Assembly: GCA_944388175.1 (NCBI GenBank)
Contig: CALXHR010000004.1
Span: 1 to 64,000, forward strand
Reading direction: 5' to 3'
DNA length: 64,000 nucleotides
Origin: an uncultured Gemmiger sp.
GTDB lineage: Bacteria; Bacillota; Clostridia; Oscillospirales; Ruminococcaceae
In this document: in pieces, positions 10,273 to 20,563 of the stretch
Layout of the letters: every line of letters starts with the position of its first letter
Numbering within the stretch: position 1 is the stretch's first letter
Translations under genes and position numbers: made by a program
The notes under the pieces: model-generated
The model's database searches: none
What the model was told of the DNA's origin: nothing
The model's input: the letters and a program-made list of their open reading frames with translations, nothing else

Positions 10273-10794
10273 TTATAACTCATACTCGTAAAAATGAAGT
10301 CCTTCAACATCTGTTATATCTTCGCCAGGATAGAATACATATTGGCGCCCGTCGGACTGGTAGTGTGGCAGTTTCTCATCTGGAAATTTGTACGAGTAGA
10401 TGGCATGCAGAGTATACCCGTAAAAGCTTTCAACGAATTCTTGAAGCGCCTCCAGGACATCCTCTTGCGAAATGTAACTTGCGATGGCAATGGGTTCGGC
10501 CAGCATAAGGACATTGCGGTTCGTTGGCGAAGTGTATTCCCGTTTCAAAATGGAGCGGGTCATCTCGTCGGTCAATGGGTCGCTTTGTACGCGCCGGATG
10601 ACTTCCGGGCAAAATTCAGATAAGACGTCCGCGAAATAGATTGTGCCGTGAATAAAGCCGACTTCATTTTCCGTTTCTGCGTCGTACATGGTCAAGGAAA
10701 TCTGTTCTTCAAAACGATTTCCTCTGGACAGCTCTACTTGACGTTCCATAGCTTTGTCGCCGGTCGTGCGAGAAATACACAATTCGTTCTTCAT
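10273..10794 (-). CDS. Unrecognised small acidic protein (173 aa)
   Basis: I start it at the ATG at 10794 (MKNELCISR) because GGAGGG lies 9 bases upstream; an earlier TTG in frame would absorb that ribosome binding site. The protein is acidic, has no membrane segment or signal peptide, and matches no family I can name. The gap to the RecB-like nuclease gene is 32 bp and to the next gene 61 bp, so it belongs to the operon. Small acidic partners of this kind often act as adaptors or inhibitors of an adjacent nuclease, but nothing in the sequence proves that here. Confidence 0.7.
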   Translation of the reverse strand: MKNELCISRTTGDKAMERQVELSRGNRFEEQISLTMYDAETENEVGFIHGTIYFADVLSEFCPEVIRRVQSDPLTDEMTRSILKREYTSPTNRNVLMLAEPIAIASYISQEDVLEALQEFVESFYGYTLHAIYSYKFPDEKLPHYQSDGRQYVFYPGEDITDVEGLHFYEYEL

Positions 10795-10826
10795 GGTAAA
10801 TAGCCCTCCATTTGGCAATCCGTGTG

Positions 10827-11588
10827 TCAGTAACCAATCACATCTTTTTCAACCTGCTGAATCACAGCGGCAGGTATCATGCCGGTGTTCAGCAACCAGA
10901 TTTGGTTCAGTCGTGGGTTTGCGATACCAATGTTTTGAATGGTCTGAAAACATTCGTTCCAAGAATGTTTGCCCATGATGTAATACATCAGGACCTGTAA
11001 GGTATCTTTTGGTTTGGGTGGGCTTTTTGACGTCTTGATGTCCCATAAAGTATCTCTGGTCAAAAAGTCACCGTCACCGCAACTGACGATATCGGTATAA
11101 CCTCCTTCCATCGTAAATGCGTCGGCTGTTACAGGTCCGTATTCTGCGAAAAAACGCACCATACGGGTCACCATCAGCCGGATGTTGAAAAGTGTACTAT
11201 GGTTGGGCTCCGGCTCGGATATAGTCGGAGGAACGGCTTGAGATGAACGAGCATACGAGTCATAGCTGGCCAACTTGCAGGCGGCACACAGCGAAACGTC
11301 GTCCAGCCCTTTAATTTGGCCAACGAGTTCTTCGCCGCGCTGCGGTCGCCCGGCCAGAGCAGTGCCAAGCAACGAAACGAGAAAGGCATCTTTTGCCGTT
11401 ATTGGTCCGGAAACAAAACGGCTCATGTAATCGACCGTTTGGCCGACAATGCTGGCATGAACGTTTTCGTCTTCCTTTAGGGCAAAGTTGTCCTGCATGG
11501 CGCGGGGAGTAAACGCCCTCAAGGGCAGATACCCGCCGCGAGGCTGTGCCACCGTTTTAGCTCGTTTAGAAACCGAATATGTGTACAT
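10827..11588 (-). CDS. RecB-type PD-(D/E)XK nuclease (253 aa)
   Basis: The C-terminal half carries the order of motifs typical of RecB/Cas4-family nucleases: GYTDIV (Asp166), a loop, LWDIKTSK (Asp183-x-Lys185), then Q198 and Tyr202/203 in TLQVLMYYIMG. These correspond to GxxD, the D/E-x-K core and the QxxxY motif that positions DNA. The N-terminal half is helical with a CAAC at 101-104. It should be a metal-dependent DNA nuclease. It starts 6 bp after hsdR, yet it is not a known R-M subunit. It is more likely the nuclease of the helicase module that follows. The fold assignment is from motif reading, not a search. Confidence 0.72.
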   Translation of the reverse strand: MYTYSVSKRAKTVAQPRGGYLPLRAFTPRAMQDNFALKEDENVHASIVGQTVDYMSRFVSGPITAKDAFLVSLLGTALAGRPQRGEELVGQIKGLDDVSLCAACKLASYDSYARSSQAVPPTISEPEPNHSTLFNIRLMVTRMVRFFAEYGPVTADAFTMEGGYTDIVSCGDGDFLTRDTLWDIKTSKSPPKPKDTLQVLMYYIMGKHSWNECFQTIQNIGIANPRLNQIWLLNTGMIPAAVIQQVEKDVIGY

Positions 11589-11594
11589 AATTGA

Positions 11595-14500
11595 TTACTC
11601 TTTACGCAAATCGTTGTACAAAACTTCTGCCATCGCGGTCATGATGGCTCTGTACTTTGCAGCATCAGTAAACAAGGACTGATAGGCTTGGTCATTTTCC
11701 ATATAAGAGGTCTGGGCGGTCTCCCCAAAGATTTTGGGGAAAACATTTTTTTCGAAGATTTGCCGTCCATCCTGGCGTGCAGATTTCTTCAGTTTTTGGT
11801 CCTGACTCATTTTCCGGCGCAGAGTATCCATCATCACGCGGTCACCTTCAGTGAATTCGCCCTCGTAATATTCATTGACTTTCTCAATGATTTCTTCCAA
11901 CGGGCTCTTCCGTTCCTGACCACCGCCGGCACCTTTCTTTGAACCCGGCTTCAATTCGCTTGAATGCTCTTCCAGCTCAATGGAACCTTCATACGTTTTC
12001 TCCAACCGATAATACTCCAAGCGTACTCGGTCACCCAATTTCCAAATCTGTTTGGGGTCATCCGGGATGAGATGCGCCAAATAGGAGCAAAGAACATATT
12101 CTTTGTGCAGCTCTTTATCGAAGATGCGCACAATCTGGCTGATATAGTTATACCATTTCACGAATTTTCGAATGGTGCGACGGAACTCATACCGCTGGTC
12201 GGCATTCAAAGTATTATAAACATCGGCCGCCGGTTTAAGGGCATTGGTTACTTGCGCCTGAACACTATCCGTTTTCTTTGCATTAGGGTCAAAGTAAATC
12301 TTTGCCACCAACTCCACATCAGACGAACCATAGACCTTGTAGTTGCGCAGCTCATCTCGGATTTTGTAAATCTGGTCAACATTGATTTCCTCTGCCAAAA
12401 TAGTTTCCTGATAATATGGCTGGAAGGCCGCCTGGATTTCCTCGGCAGTGTTTACGAAATCCAAAATATAGGTATCGGTTTTCCCCGGGCAAGTTCGATT
12501 CAAGCGGCTAAGAGTCTGCACAGCTTTTACATCACGCAATTTTTTATCTACAATCATAGTGTGGAGCAGCGGTTCGTCAAAGCCAGTTTGGAATTTTTCA
12601 GCAACTACCAGAATATTCCCTTCATCATGGAATACGTTCTGCGTCTGGTTGATACTCACATGGTTGCCGTTGCGGTCCACGTTCATGCTATTTTCCGTGT
12701 ACTCAATTCCGGTGGGGTCATCCGGGTCGGTCACAGAACCAGAGAATGCAATCATCACTTCTAAGTCATCGTAATGATTGGATTCAATATACCGGCGAAT
12801 TTCCTGAACGTAACGTACTGCTGCCAAACGGGAGGCGGTAACGACCATCATTTTCCCACGTCCACCAATTTTGTGCCGTGTAATGTCTCGATAAGTCTCT
12901 ACGATGATAGCGGCCTTCTGCTGCAAATTGTAGGGGTGCAGTTCTGAGTACCTGCGAATCAATTTAGTAGCCTGAGCAGAAGGTACATCGGGATTGTCGG
13001 GCGTGTTTTTGGCAATGCGATAGCAGGTCTTGTAGGTCGTGTAATTGGCCAGAACATCCAGAATGAAGCCTTCTTCAATGGCCTGCCGCATGGAATATAC
13101 ATGGAATGGGCGGAAGCGTCCATCCGGCATCGGAGTGCCGAAAATCTCCAAGGTTTTATCTTTGGGGGTAGCAGTGAAGGCAAAGAAGCTCAGGTTTTTG
13201 TGCTGTCCTTGAGCAATCATCTCTTCGACCAGCCTGTCATTCTCTTTTTCCAGTTCGTCTTCGGCCTTGCCTTCCAGTTCGGCATATTCCTTTAATGCGT
13301 CAGAAGTATCAGCCAACGCCGTTTTCAACTTCATGGCACTGGTTCCGGTCTGGGAAGAGTGAGCCTCATCCACGATAACAGCGAAAGATTTCCCCTCAGT
13401 GCTTCCGACTTCTTTGTAAATCACCGGGAACTTTTGCAGAGTGGTGATAATAATACGGCGTCCATCCCGGATTGCCTGCAACAAATCCGTAGAGTTTTTC
13501 TTCTCGTCAATGTTGACGACACTTCCCAACGTGTGGTCAAAACCACTGACCGTGTTTTGCAGCTGAGAATCCAATACGGTACGGTCGGTGACGATAAAAA
13601 CCGAGGTGAAAATCGGTTCGCTATCTTCATTGTGAAGGCTGGCCAACCGATAGGCAGTCCAGGCAATACTGTTGGACTTGCCAGAACCGGCGCTGTGCTG
13701 AATCAGATAATTGTGGCCAGGGCCGTTTTCTTTAACCTCAGCAATCAGCTTTCTTACCACGTCCAGCTGATGATAACGGGGAAAAATGACTTTCCGGGTA
13801 AGAATCTGCCGGGTGCTTCCATCTTTTTGCCGTACCTGCTCGCGGGCAACCTGATAGCTGATAAATTTCTGGATAATATCCAGCAGTTTATCTTTTTGCA
13901 GAACTTCCTTCCACAGATAGGAAGTCACGTAATCGCCATCCGTGGTAGGCGGGTTGCCAGCGCCACCATCTTGACCGGGTCCGTTGCTGCCTTGGTTAAA
14001 TGGCAGGAAAAACGTTTTCTCTCCATCCAGCTTGGTGGTAATCGCGGCATTGTACAGGTCTACGGCAAAGAAAGCAAGGATGCGACGATTCAGTTTGAAA
14101 CAGTCTTCTCGTGGGTCACGGTCGTTCATCCATTGCATCTTGGCATCGTCGATGGTCTGCCCCGTCAATTGATTCTTCAGTTCAAGCGCGATGACGGGAA
14201 TGCCGTTGATGGCCAGCATCATATCCACACTGTTTTTGTTGTTGTGAGAATAGTGCCATTGCCGAATACACTGGCAGATGTTCTGCTGATAGTTCTTGTT
14301 GGCGGTAGCGTTCAGCGCAGATTCAGGCTTGAAATAGCAAACACGGAACTCCATGCCGCGATAACGGAAACCATGCCGCAGCACAGAAATCAAGCCGTCA
14401 GCGTCAACGGCATCCTGAAATGCTTTATAGAATTTTTGCTGAGGCTCACTTTTGCACTGACGCAGAAAGCGCTGCCATGTAATGGGCTGCGTAGTCTGCA

Positions 14501-14648
14501 CAAACTGCAAGAGCGTTTCCAAATCCAAGGCCACGCCTTTGCTGGCCTCGCTGCGATATCCCGCATCGGTCGCTTTCTGCCAACCGCCAGCTGGCGAAAT
14601 CAGGAAGGACTCGATATCGGTTTCAAATTGTTTTTCGTTGTCTGGCAT
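11595..14648 (-). CDS. hsdR: Type I restriction enzyme, R (motor/nuclease) subunit
   Basis: HsdR cuts DNA at a distance after ATP-driven translocation and acts in an R2M2S complex. The PD-(D/E)XK core is visible as [19 protein letters not shown] (D...ExK) in the first 200 residues. It is followed by Walker [11 protein letters not shown], the DEAH box [12 protein letters not shown] and the SF2 motif FAFTATP. At 1017 residues it is full length. I start it at the ATG at 14648 (MPDNEKQ), which has GAGGA eight bases upstream; a longer opening to 14708 would overlap the PIN-like gene. The distance from hsdS is unusual: two non-R-M genes are inserted between them. All key residues look intact. Confidence 0.95.
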   Translation of the reverse strand: MPDNEKQFETDIESFLISPAGGWQKATDAGYRSEASKGVALDLETLLQFVQTTQPITWQRFLRQCKSEPQQKFYKAFQDAVDADGLISVLRHGFRYRGMEFRVCYFKPESALNATANKNYQQNICQCIRQWHYSHNNKNSVDMMLAINGIPVIALELKNQLTGQTIDDAKMQWMNDRDPREDCFKLNRRILAFFAVDLYNAAITTKLDGEKTFFLPFNQGSNGPGQDGGAGNPPTTDGDYVTSYLWKEVLQKDKLLDIIQKFISYQVAREQVRQKDGSTRQILTRKVIFPRYHQLDVVRKLIAEVKENGPGHNYLIQHSAGSGKSNSIAWTAYRLASLHNEDSEPIFTSVFIVTDRTVLDSQLQNTVSGFDHTLGSVVNIDEKKNSTDLLQAIRDGRRIIITTLQKFPVIYKEVGSTEGKSFAVIVDEAHSSQTGTSAMKLKTALADTSDALKEYAELEGKAEDELEKENDRLVEEMIAQGQHKNLSFFAFTATPKDKTLEIFGTPMPDGRFRPFHVYSMRQAIEEGFILDVLANYTTYKTCYRIAKNTPDNPDVPSAQATKLIRRYSELHPYNLQQKAAIIVETYRDITRHKIGGRGKMMVVTASRLAAVRYVQEIRRYIESNHYDDLEVMIAFSGSVTDPDDPTGIEYTENSMNVDRNGNHVSINQTQNVFHDEGNILVVAEKFQTGFDEPLLHTMIVDKKLRDVKAVQTLSRLNRTCPGKTDTYILDFVNTAEEIQAAFQPYYQETILAEEINVDQIYKIRDELRNYKVYGSSDVELVAKIYFDPNAKKTDSVQAQVTNALKPAADVYNTLNADQRYEFRRTIRKFVKWYNYISQIVRIFDKELHKEYVLCSYLAHLIPDDPKQIWKLGDRVRLEYYRLEKTYEGSIELEEHSSELKPGSKKGAGGGQERKSPLEEIIEKVNEYYEGEFTEGDRVMMDTLRRKMSQDQKLKKSARQDGRQIFEKNVFPKIFGETAQTSYMENDQAYQSLFTDAAKYRAIMTAMAEVLYNDLRKE

Positions 14649-14682
14649 AACTGTTTTCCTCTCTATGTGGCCGGGCAAAAAG

Positions 14683-16728
14683 TTACTCCGCAATGTGCAA
14701 GTGTTCAAATATACGACTTGTTATCTCTTGTTGGTAAATTTTCTCTTTTGAATTAGCGTGTTTGTCAAAATACTTTATATACATTTGCCTGTCGACAGCC
14801 GCAATCTTTTTTTGGATAAAATCTATATTTCGATTTATGATTTTATCAAGTAACTTATTGATGAAAGGGCTTAAAAAAAGTATAACGGAAATTACATACC
14901 CAAGCCAAGAGGATGCTTTCATAGAAGATATATGATTGACCATCAATGTTAAAATAACAACCACAATAGCAGATGCAGCCCACCAAAAATTTGAAAGTAA
15001 AGCGAGCAGCCGGCAGCCAATAGGAATGTGCTCTAAATAATACCTTTTATACGCATCTATAAGGTCAGTTTCTTGCCTAGTCTTTTCTACAGAGATGTTT
15101 TGTAAGTTCTCATTCAAGGCGGCTATTTCATGGTCCTTGTTCATATTTTCAATTTTCATGAACTCATCAAGGGATTGGGCCAAGACTTCTTCGGTAAAGT
15201 TTTCATATTCACCATCCGAATTGCGGGCAACAATTTCGAATAGTTTGGAACTATAATGTTCAGAAAGATTATCGATGGAAATTCGGCCATATCCATTGTA
15301 GTCCTTAAGGTTTTCTTTGAACTTTTGATAGAAAACGCTATTTTCTTGCTGAGCAGCATATACAATTCTAGAAAGAGATAATCCAGGAACGTCGGCAGAA
15401 ATAGTAGAGGCTTTTGGTAGCCATAAGCGATATGTTAATGCGGAATCTGCAATTATAGGTAAGTGGTTTATTTGAAATTGAACACCTTTTTCTTGGTATT
15501 CATTTGCGAAGAAGCTGCGACAACTGCTAATCAACGCATAGTTTGTTGTTACAAATATTGGAAGGTTATTGCTTCCGCCGTAGGCAGTGTTATAATTGCC
15601 ACGACGCATAATATTTATTTGATTTATTGAGTCGACATCGTTTTCAACTACTTTTCTCTTCCACTTTGGGTGCGCTGTGCAGATATGATTTACAAATGCC
15701 AGGAGGTCGATATTGTAACGCTTATTTTGTGGTTTTGTAACATCCACATTATCTTCAATAGTGATTTTCTCTTCTTCTACAATTCTATGCTCTAAGAATT
15801 CTAAATCTAAGGAAAATTGAGATTTTTTGTATGAATTTAGTCGTCTAAAACATTCCAGCTCCCAATTTTCTCTTACGGTGTTACCAGGGGTAAGAGCAGC
15901 AATTTCGGTTGAAATTGCTGAGCAAATTTCCTGATAAGTATGTTGAAAAATGCATATTTGTCCGCCATATTCTGTTCGCAAAAGATTAACGAGCTCTCTC
16001 GTTCCAGTGACCATTTCAGGCCATGAATAACCTAAATACCTCAGCATTAGTTTTGTATCAAAGAAAAACTTGGTCCTATTAAATTTTTCGTGTTTGTTTG
16101 TGTTGTAGTCGGGGAACTGACACAATCCAATGTAAATCATCAAACCTCGTGTCATATCTATGACATAATTAAAATGGGGGCCTTTCTCCTTTTCGTTTTC
16201 GACTTTTTTCAAATACTGAGAAATATACCAATTGCTACTAATCTTTTTGTCGTCAGGGTCTAATTCCCAGTTGTCAGTTCCTCCGTCTGTAAATAAATAA
16301 TACGCATAGTTTGACTTAATAAAAAAATCCAGGAGATTATTGCGTGTTTCATCAGGAGTCCAATTTACTTTTAGCCCTTTAAGGTATTTACTTAAATCTT
16401 GCAGCAGTTCGTCTTCTTGATGTTTACGATAAGCTACTTGCTCATTGAATTGTTGAACATCAAAGTCTGATTGTATGTATTGAAAGCCCCCACCATCCCG
16501 GAGCTTTTTAATATTCCCCTTGTTAGTTAATACAATTGCGCATGATTTTAATACGTGGATGGGGATTTTTAATCCAAATTCGCTTGAAAAACTGTTTTGC
16601 AATTCATCAATTCTCATACACCCATTGGCAGACTTGGTTTGCAATAAATATATGAAAAGGTTGCAAAACACATGTAATGGATTATCTGTTGTGTTAATGT
16701 AGGCAAGAGTAATTATTGTGTTTTTCAT
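14683..16728 (-). CDS. PIN-like domain protein with two C-terminal membrane helices
   Basis: This 681-residue protein has a helical N-terminal region and a PIN-like nuclease signature. [13 protein letters not shown] (Asp224) is the first acidic strand, QHTYQEIC (Glu267) the second acid, VNHI and ENDVDSINQ further acids, and FVTTNYALI (about 395) the typical T-T/D-N end strand. A helical linker and two hydrophobic segments at about 580-600 and 609-626 follow, then a basic tail. PIN domains are metal-dependent RNases. Membrane-tethered versions occur as abortive-infection effectors. The position between hsdS and hsdR is the one used by the PrrC anticodon nuclease in EcoprrI, although no PrrC motif is present. 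Nuclease activity is inferred. Confidence 0.7.
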   Translation of the reverse strand: MKNTIITLAYINTTDNPLHVFCNLFIYLLQTKSANGCMRIDELQNSFSSEFGLKIPIHVLKSCAIVLTNKGNIKKLRDGGGFQYIQSDFDVQQFNEQVAYRKHQEDELLQDLSKYLKGLKVNWTPDETRNNLLDFFIKSNYAYYLFTDGGTDNWELDPDDKKISSNWYISQYLKKVENEKEKGPHFNYVIDMTRGLMIYIGLCQFPDYNTNKHEKFNRTKFFFDTKLMLRYLGYSWPEMVTGTRELVNLLRTEYGGQICIFQHTYQEICSAISTEIAALTPGNTVRENWELECFRRLNSYKKSQFSLDLEFLEHRIVEEEKITIEDNVDVTKPQNKRYNIDLLAFVNHICTAHPKWKRKVVENDVDSINQINIMRRGNYNTAYGGSNNLPIFVTTNYALISSCRSFFANEYQEKGVQFQINHLPIIADSALTYRLWLPKASTISADVPGLSLSRIVYAAQQENSVFYQKFKENLKDYNGYGRISIDNLSEHYSSKLFEIVARNSDGEYENFTEEVLAQSLDEFMKIENMNKDHEIAALNENLQNISVEKTRQETDLIDAYKRYYLEHIPIGCRLLALLSNFWWAASAIVVVILTLMVNHISSMKASSWLGYVISVILFLSPFINKLLDKIINRNIDFIQKKIAAVDRQMYIKYFDKHANSKEKIYQQEITSRIFEHLHIAE

Positions 16729-16786
16729 TTTTTCACACTTCCATGATTGAATAATAACGTATTTTATTGAAAAGCCTTTTTGCTGC

Positions 16787-17425
16787 TTATGGTTTTTCTA
16801 AAAAATCATACTCGCGTTTGCGGTTGACCATCGCTTGAATCAATTTGAAAAAAAGCTTTACATAATGAATATATGCATGTGTGCATTCTAGCAGTGGAGC
16901 ATTTCGTTTTTCAGGAAGAGGTAAGCCGATTAGAAAATCTATCTTACCATCCTCACACTTGTCTATCATTTGGTAAAAAGCTTTTGAAGATAGATGTACA
17001 AATCCACTGGCTTGTTCATATACTTGTGCAAAGCCAGAGTCAATTTCGTCTATTTTTCTCTTTAAGTAACCATCTGAAAATCTGTTACCTTTTTTGTCCC
17101 TAAGTTTATCTATCCGTTCTCCATCCAAGAGATGCTGAACAAGAAGTTCTTTATCCCCTGCCACTAAGGCAGCGTAAGTTCGCATACAATTATCCATTTG
17201 CATACGGAGCAAAACTCCTGCGCAAGTCAAGTTGCGTGATTGGAGCATAGGAATAAAGCCATCAATCAAACGAATACATCTATCCAATGAAGCGCAAAAA
17301 TACAGGTCTTCAGAAAGCAAGGTCTCCCCAATGACACCTTTTGTGAGAGAAACAGCTTCCTTTCGAAGCTCTTGCAATTCCTTGACTGAAGAGACAACGG
17401 CCACATTGTATTCGTCATTTGTCAT
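16787..17425 (-). CDS. Helical protein of unknown function between hsdS and the PIN-like gene
   Basis: The 212-residue protein is predicted almost all helical by its composition, with a conserved-looking GFVHLSS segment near residue 142. Such His-containing helices occur in DUF5677- and HEPN-like proteins, but I do not see a full Rx4-6H motif. Its ATG overlaps the stop of hsdS (TAATG), so it is translated with HsdS. The next gene begins 58 bp downstream. It could be the sensor or antitoxin partner of the PIN-like protein, or an S-subunit accessory. Both roles are guesses from position. Confidence 0.7.
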   Translation of the reverse strand: MTNDEYNVAVVSSVKELQELRKEAVSLTKGVIGETLLSEDLYFCASLDRCIRLIDGFIPMLQSRNLTCAGVLLRMQMDNCMRTYAALVAGDKELLVQHLLDGERIDKLRDKKGNRFSDGYLKRKIDEIDSGFAQVYEQASGFVHLSSKAFYQMIDKCEDGKIDFLIGLPLPEKRNAPLLECTHAYIHYVKLFFKLIQAMVNRKREYDFLEKP

Positions 17426-18762
17426 TAGAAAATCTTCCTTTTTCCTGTCACAACCTCGTAAATGAGGGATTTTTTATAGGCATCAAGGTCTATGACAAGG
17501 GCTTCTTTTTCTTGAATAATCTCATCCAGAATTTTGCATTTGGTATCTAGCATAGCAACGATGTCCCTTTGCTCTGATATCGGTGGAACCGGCACCGTAA
17601 AGCGAAGAATTGTAGACGAATTTGTGCTTGCCAAATTGGTGGTCTTCTTAGCCGTCAAATCGAAATATTCACGACCTACAGGAGACGTTGTAAGGTAATC
17701 AAGATACTTCGTGAGCATATATTTCTCATTTACGTGGACGGCAAAAACATGATTCTGATGTAAACATCCAGGAATTTCTCCATTCCAGATAGTGCCGCGC
17801 CCCAATTTGTCTCGGTCGCCGCCCTCTGTCATAAGCAATTCCCCTGGCACAAGTTCGTATTTTTTTGCTTCTTCGGGGGTAACCATAATGGTTGCTACAT
17901 CATCAAGTGCGAGCCTATCAGCTTTAACATTAGCAACTCGTAAATAGGGGCGTGCAACTAAAGTCTTTTCGGAGTTATACCGTTTGCCTAGTGTAATACC
18001 AGAACGAATACTGACAAAATTACCTATCTTCGTAACGGTCCAATGATAAGGAATTTTTCCAATCCAATCCACACCGCTATCCTTCATCTCGACGTTAGAG
18101 TCAAGTCCCTTACTAACAGCTTCAAAAATAATGCTGGACTTCCACTCCTTGTATTTTGCGATGCTAGATTGGACTTCAAATATTACATCATCAACTTTTT
18201 TGCATACATCATCCAAATAATTGGCTATAGATAATTGTTCATTATATGGGGGAATCGCAACACACCTTTTCAAAATGTTCGAAGATGACACCCGTAGCCG
18301 AATTTCAAGAATGCCATTAGCATATTTTCTCAATTCCTTTTGAAAATTTGTCAAATGAAACAAGTAATTGAAAAAGCGGATATCATTTTCCTCTTTAGCT
18401 GCAAAGACATAATAGACCGGACTTACACATCCGTAATAGTTGCATAGTCCTACAGAACCAATCAGAATGTTCATGCTATTTACGACGATGCAATTCGGAT
18501 ATGCAAGTTTATAATCTGTAAGATTTTCCTTTGCTTTATTTCCTTGGTTGCCTTTTTTCTCATAAGGAATGACACCCAGCTTATTAGTGAGGGACAATAT
18601 ATTAGATGTTTTAATCGGGGAGTTTGGTTGATTGATTTCAAACAAATGCCATTGTAATTTTTCTGTGTTCCAGTGTTCTGGAATCTTCCCAATCCATTCA
18701 ACGCCACTGTCCCGCATATTCTTGTAGTGACGTGCGCCCTTCTGTGCATAATCATTCGCCAT
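17425..18762 (-). CDS. hsdS: Type I restriction-modification specificity subunit
   Basis: HsdS sets the DNA target of both methylation and cleavage. The protein is 445 residues, the usual size. It has two target-recognition domains, each introduced by a near repeat (DSGVEWIGKIPEHW near the N-terminus and DSGVDWIGKIPYHW in the middle), and each ends in a helical spacer with SIANYLDD or QRDIVAMLD type motifs. It overlaps the end of hsdM by 11 bp. No second or partial hsdS copy or inverted repeats are seen in the window, so there is no sign of phase-variable shuffling. Confidence 0.95.
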   Translation of the reverse strand: MANDYAQKGARHYKNMRDSGVEWIGKIPEHWNTEKLQWHLFEINQPNSPIKTSNILSLTNKLGVIPYEKKGNQGNKAKENLTDYKLAYPNCIVVNSMNILIGSVGLCNYYGCVSPVYYVFAAKEENDIRFFNYLFHLTNFQKELRKYANGILEIRLRVSSSNILKRCVAIPPYNEQLSIANYLDDVCKKVDDVIFEVQSSIAKYKEWKSSIIFEAVSKGLDSNVEMKDSGVDWIGKIPYHWTVTKIGNFVSIRSGITLGKRYNSEKTLVARPYLRVANVKADRLALDDVATIMVTPEEAKKYELVPGELLMTEGGDRDKLGRGTIWNGEIPGCLHQNHVFAVHVNEKYMLTKYLDYLTTSPVGREYFDLTAKKTTNLASTNSSTILRFTVPVPPISEQRDIVAMLDTKCKILDEIIQEKEALVIDLDAYKKSLIYEVVTGKRKIF

Positions 18763-20563
18763 CTCTGTTGTTTTCCTCCCTAAACAGGTCGCGCAGCTTC
18801 TGTATCAGAATATGTTCATGCGCCTCGATACGGCGGGCAATTTTATCGGCTGGTTCGATAGGGGTGTACTCATAAAACACGCTAGTAAACGGAAGCGCGT
18901 ACTTCACTTTAGTTTTGCTTGTATCCACCCAAGCATCCGGATTGAAAGGCAAGACTTCCTTCTCCATATATTCGTCAATATCTACATTCAAAGGAACATC
19001 GACTATATCACGTTTGTTCGCATCGGCCACTGGCTTGCCGCGTTTGAGGACCTTTGTACCGTCTTCGTTCAGCAACGGGCTTTCCACCACGACTTTGTTA
19101 CATCCGAAGGTGACACTATCCAACACTTTACTCTTGCAGATGATGTGCTGCCCCCCCGAGGTCTGAATCGTGTATGTCTCGTCATGGTATTCACCATAGG
19201 CACGAACAATCAGTTCCCGGCAGGCATCGGTAATATCAACGCGCTTGTTACCGATTGGTTTGCGACGGGGTTCGTAGCACTTACTGGCATCAATCAATTG
19301 AACTCGGCCAACCCGTTCAACAGGCTTTTCTTTGGTGACAATCCAGATATAGGTGGCAATACCAGTATTGTAGAAGCTGTTAACTGGAAGTTGAATAATA
19401 GCGTCCAACCAATCGTTCTCAATCAGATATTGACGGATTTTGCTCGGCCCGGAACCGGCATCGCCGGTAAACAAGCTGGAACCGTTCTGAATGATGGCCA
19501 TACGGCCGGTATCCTTCAGTTTCTTTACGCCGTTGAGCAGGAAAAGCATCTGGCCATCGCTCTTGCCGGGAAGACCGGGCCCAAAACGACCGGCGTCACC
19601 CTTTTTATATTCAGCCTCCACAATAGGTGCCTCACGCTTCCAGTCGATGCCGAAAGGCGGGTTGGAAATGCAGTAATCAAACTGATATCCCTTAAATTTG
19701 TCATCGGAAAGAGTGTCGCCGAACTGCATATTGTCAGGGTCACCGCCGTGAATCAGCATATCCGCCTTAGCGATGCCGAAGGTAAAGGGATTGATTTCCT
19801 GACCGAAGGTACTGATGTCGGCATTGGAATCCAGCATTTTCAGGCGCTCTTCCATGCAGGTGAGCATCTGGCTGGTGCCCATCGCCATATCATAAACCGT
19901 GCGGTGAATACCGTCCTGCTGTTCCTCAGGAGTCAGCTCCTCTCCAGTGGTCAGCAGGTCACACATCAAATAGATAATATCGCGGCTGGTGAAGTGAGCA
20001 CCAGCCTCTTCGTCATACGATTCGGAAAAACGCTGGACAAGGTTTTCAAAGATGTAGCCCATATCCACGGTAGAAACCTTCTCGGGGCTCATGTCTGCTT
20101 TGTCGGAGGCGAAATCCAAGATGACCTGATACAGCGCCCCCGCTTCTACCATGCGGTCCACGGCAGCACTAAAGTTCATGCGTGTCAGGATGTCCTGCAC
20201 GTTTTCCGAAAAACCATTGATATAGTCTCGGAAGTTGTCCGCGATATTTTCCGGGTCAGCTTGAAGTTTGGCAAAGGTAAAGCGGCTGGTATTGTAGAAC
20301 TCATAGCCGGAAGCCCGCTTTAGGAAACCAGCTTTCAGCTCCGCAGGCATGGTTTTGAGTTTTTCATCTTGCGCCCAAACGGCATCCAATGTGGGAAGCA
20401 GGCAGTCGTGAAAACGTTTGATAATGGCCATAGGGAGAATGACCAAGCCGTACTCATGAGGCTTGAATGCGCCAAACAGGCTGTTGGCGATATTCCAAAT
20501 CAGGGCTTCCTTTTCCCGGGCATTCTTGCCGACCTCGGCAATCTTTGCATTACTTTGTGTCAC
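18752..20563 (-). CDS. hsdM: Type I restriction-modification DNA methyltransferase subunit
   Basis: HsdM is an N6-adenine methyltransferase. The catalytic motif is YCISNPPFG in the middle of the 603-residue protein. The family signature region (MGYIFENLVQRFSE, then AGAHFTSRDII) is upstream and the N-terminal HsdM helical domain is intact. The start is GTG and it overlaps the stop of the ISL3-like gene (GTGA), so the two genes are translationally coupled. The methylase protects host DNA from the HsdR motor encoded 6 kb further on. Confidence 0.96.
   Translation of the reverse strand: MTQSNAKIAEVGKNAREKEALIWNIANSLFGAFKPHEYGLVILPMAIIKRFHDCLLPTLDAVWAQDEKLKTMPAELKAGFLKRASGYEFYNTSRFTFAKLQADPENIADNFRDYINGFSENVQDILTRMNFSAAVDRMVEAGALYQVILDFASDKADMSPEKVSTVDMGYIFENLVQRFSESYDEEAGAHFTSRDIIYLMCDLLTTGEELTPEEQQDGIHRTVYDMAMGTSQMLTCMEERLKMLDSNADISTFGQEINPFTFGIAKADMLIHGGDPDNMQFGDTLSDDKFKGYQFDYCISNPPFGIDWKREAPIVEAEYKKGDAGRFGPGLPGKSDGQMLFLLNGVKKLKDTGRMAIIQNGSSLFTGDAGSGPSKIRQYLIENDWLDAIIQLPVNSFYNTGIATYIWIVTKEKPVERVGRVQLIDASKCYEPRRKPIGNKRVDITDACRELIVRAYGEYHDETYTIQTSGGQHIICKSKVLDSVTFGCNKVVVESPLLNEDGTKVLKRGKPVADANKRDIVDVPLNVDIDEYMEKEVLPFNPDAWVDTSKTKVKYALPFTSVFYEYTPIEPADKIARRIEAHEHILIQKLRDLFREENNRDGE

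Noticed and set aside
253-11588. DISARM, BREX or Dpd identity for the helicase module
   Set aside because: No DrmMI/MII methylase, PglZ, BrxC or 7-deazapurine insertion genes were recognised; the helicase and DUF1998 are in one chain as in DruE. A DruA-type DUF4338 protein was not recognised either.
13359-14756. 465-codon plus-strand open frame inside hsdR
   Set aside because: It is antisense to HsdR, whose motifs (ExK, Walker A, DEAH) are complete, and its product has no recognisable domain or ribosome binding site.
14683-16728. PrrC anticodon nuclease homologue
   Set aside because: The position matches but I see no PrrC ATPase motifs; the protein reads as PIN-like with membrane helices.
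17425-18762. Phase-variable hsdS cassette
   Set aside because: Only one full hsdS is present, with no inverted repeats or truncated copy nearby; the recombinases upstream belong to a separate, divergently oriented operon.
18812-20323. 503-codon plus-strand open frame inside hsdM
   Set aside because: Antisense to HsdM with its intact NPPF motif; no credible start signal or domain.
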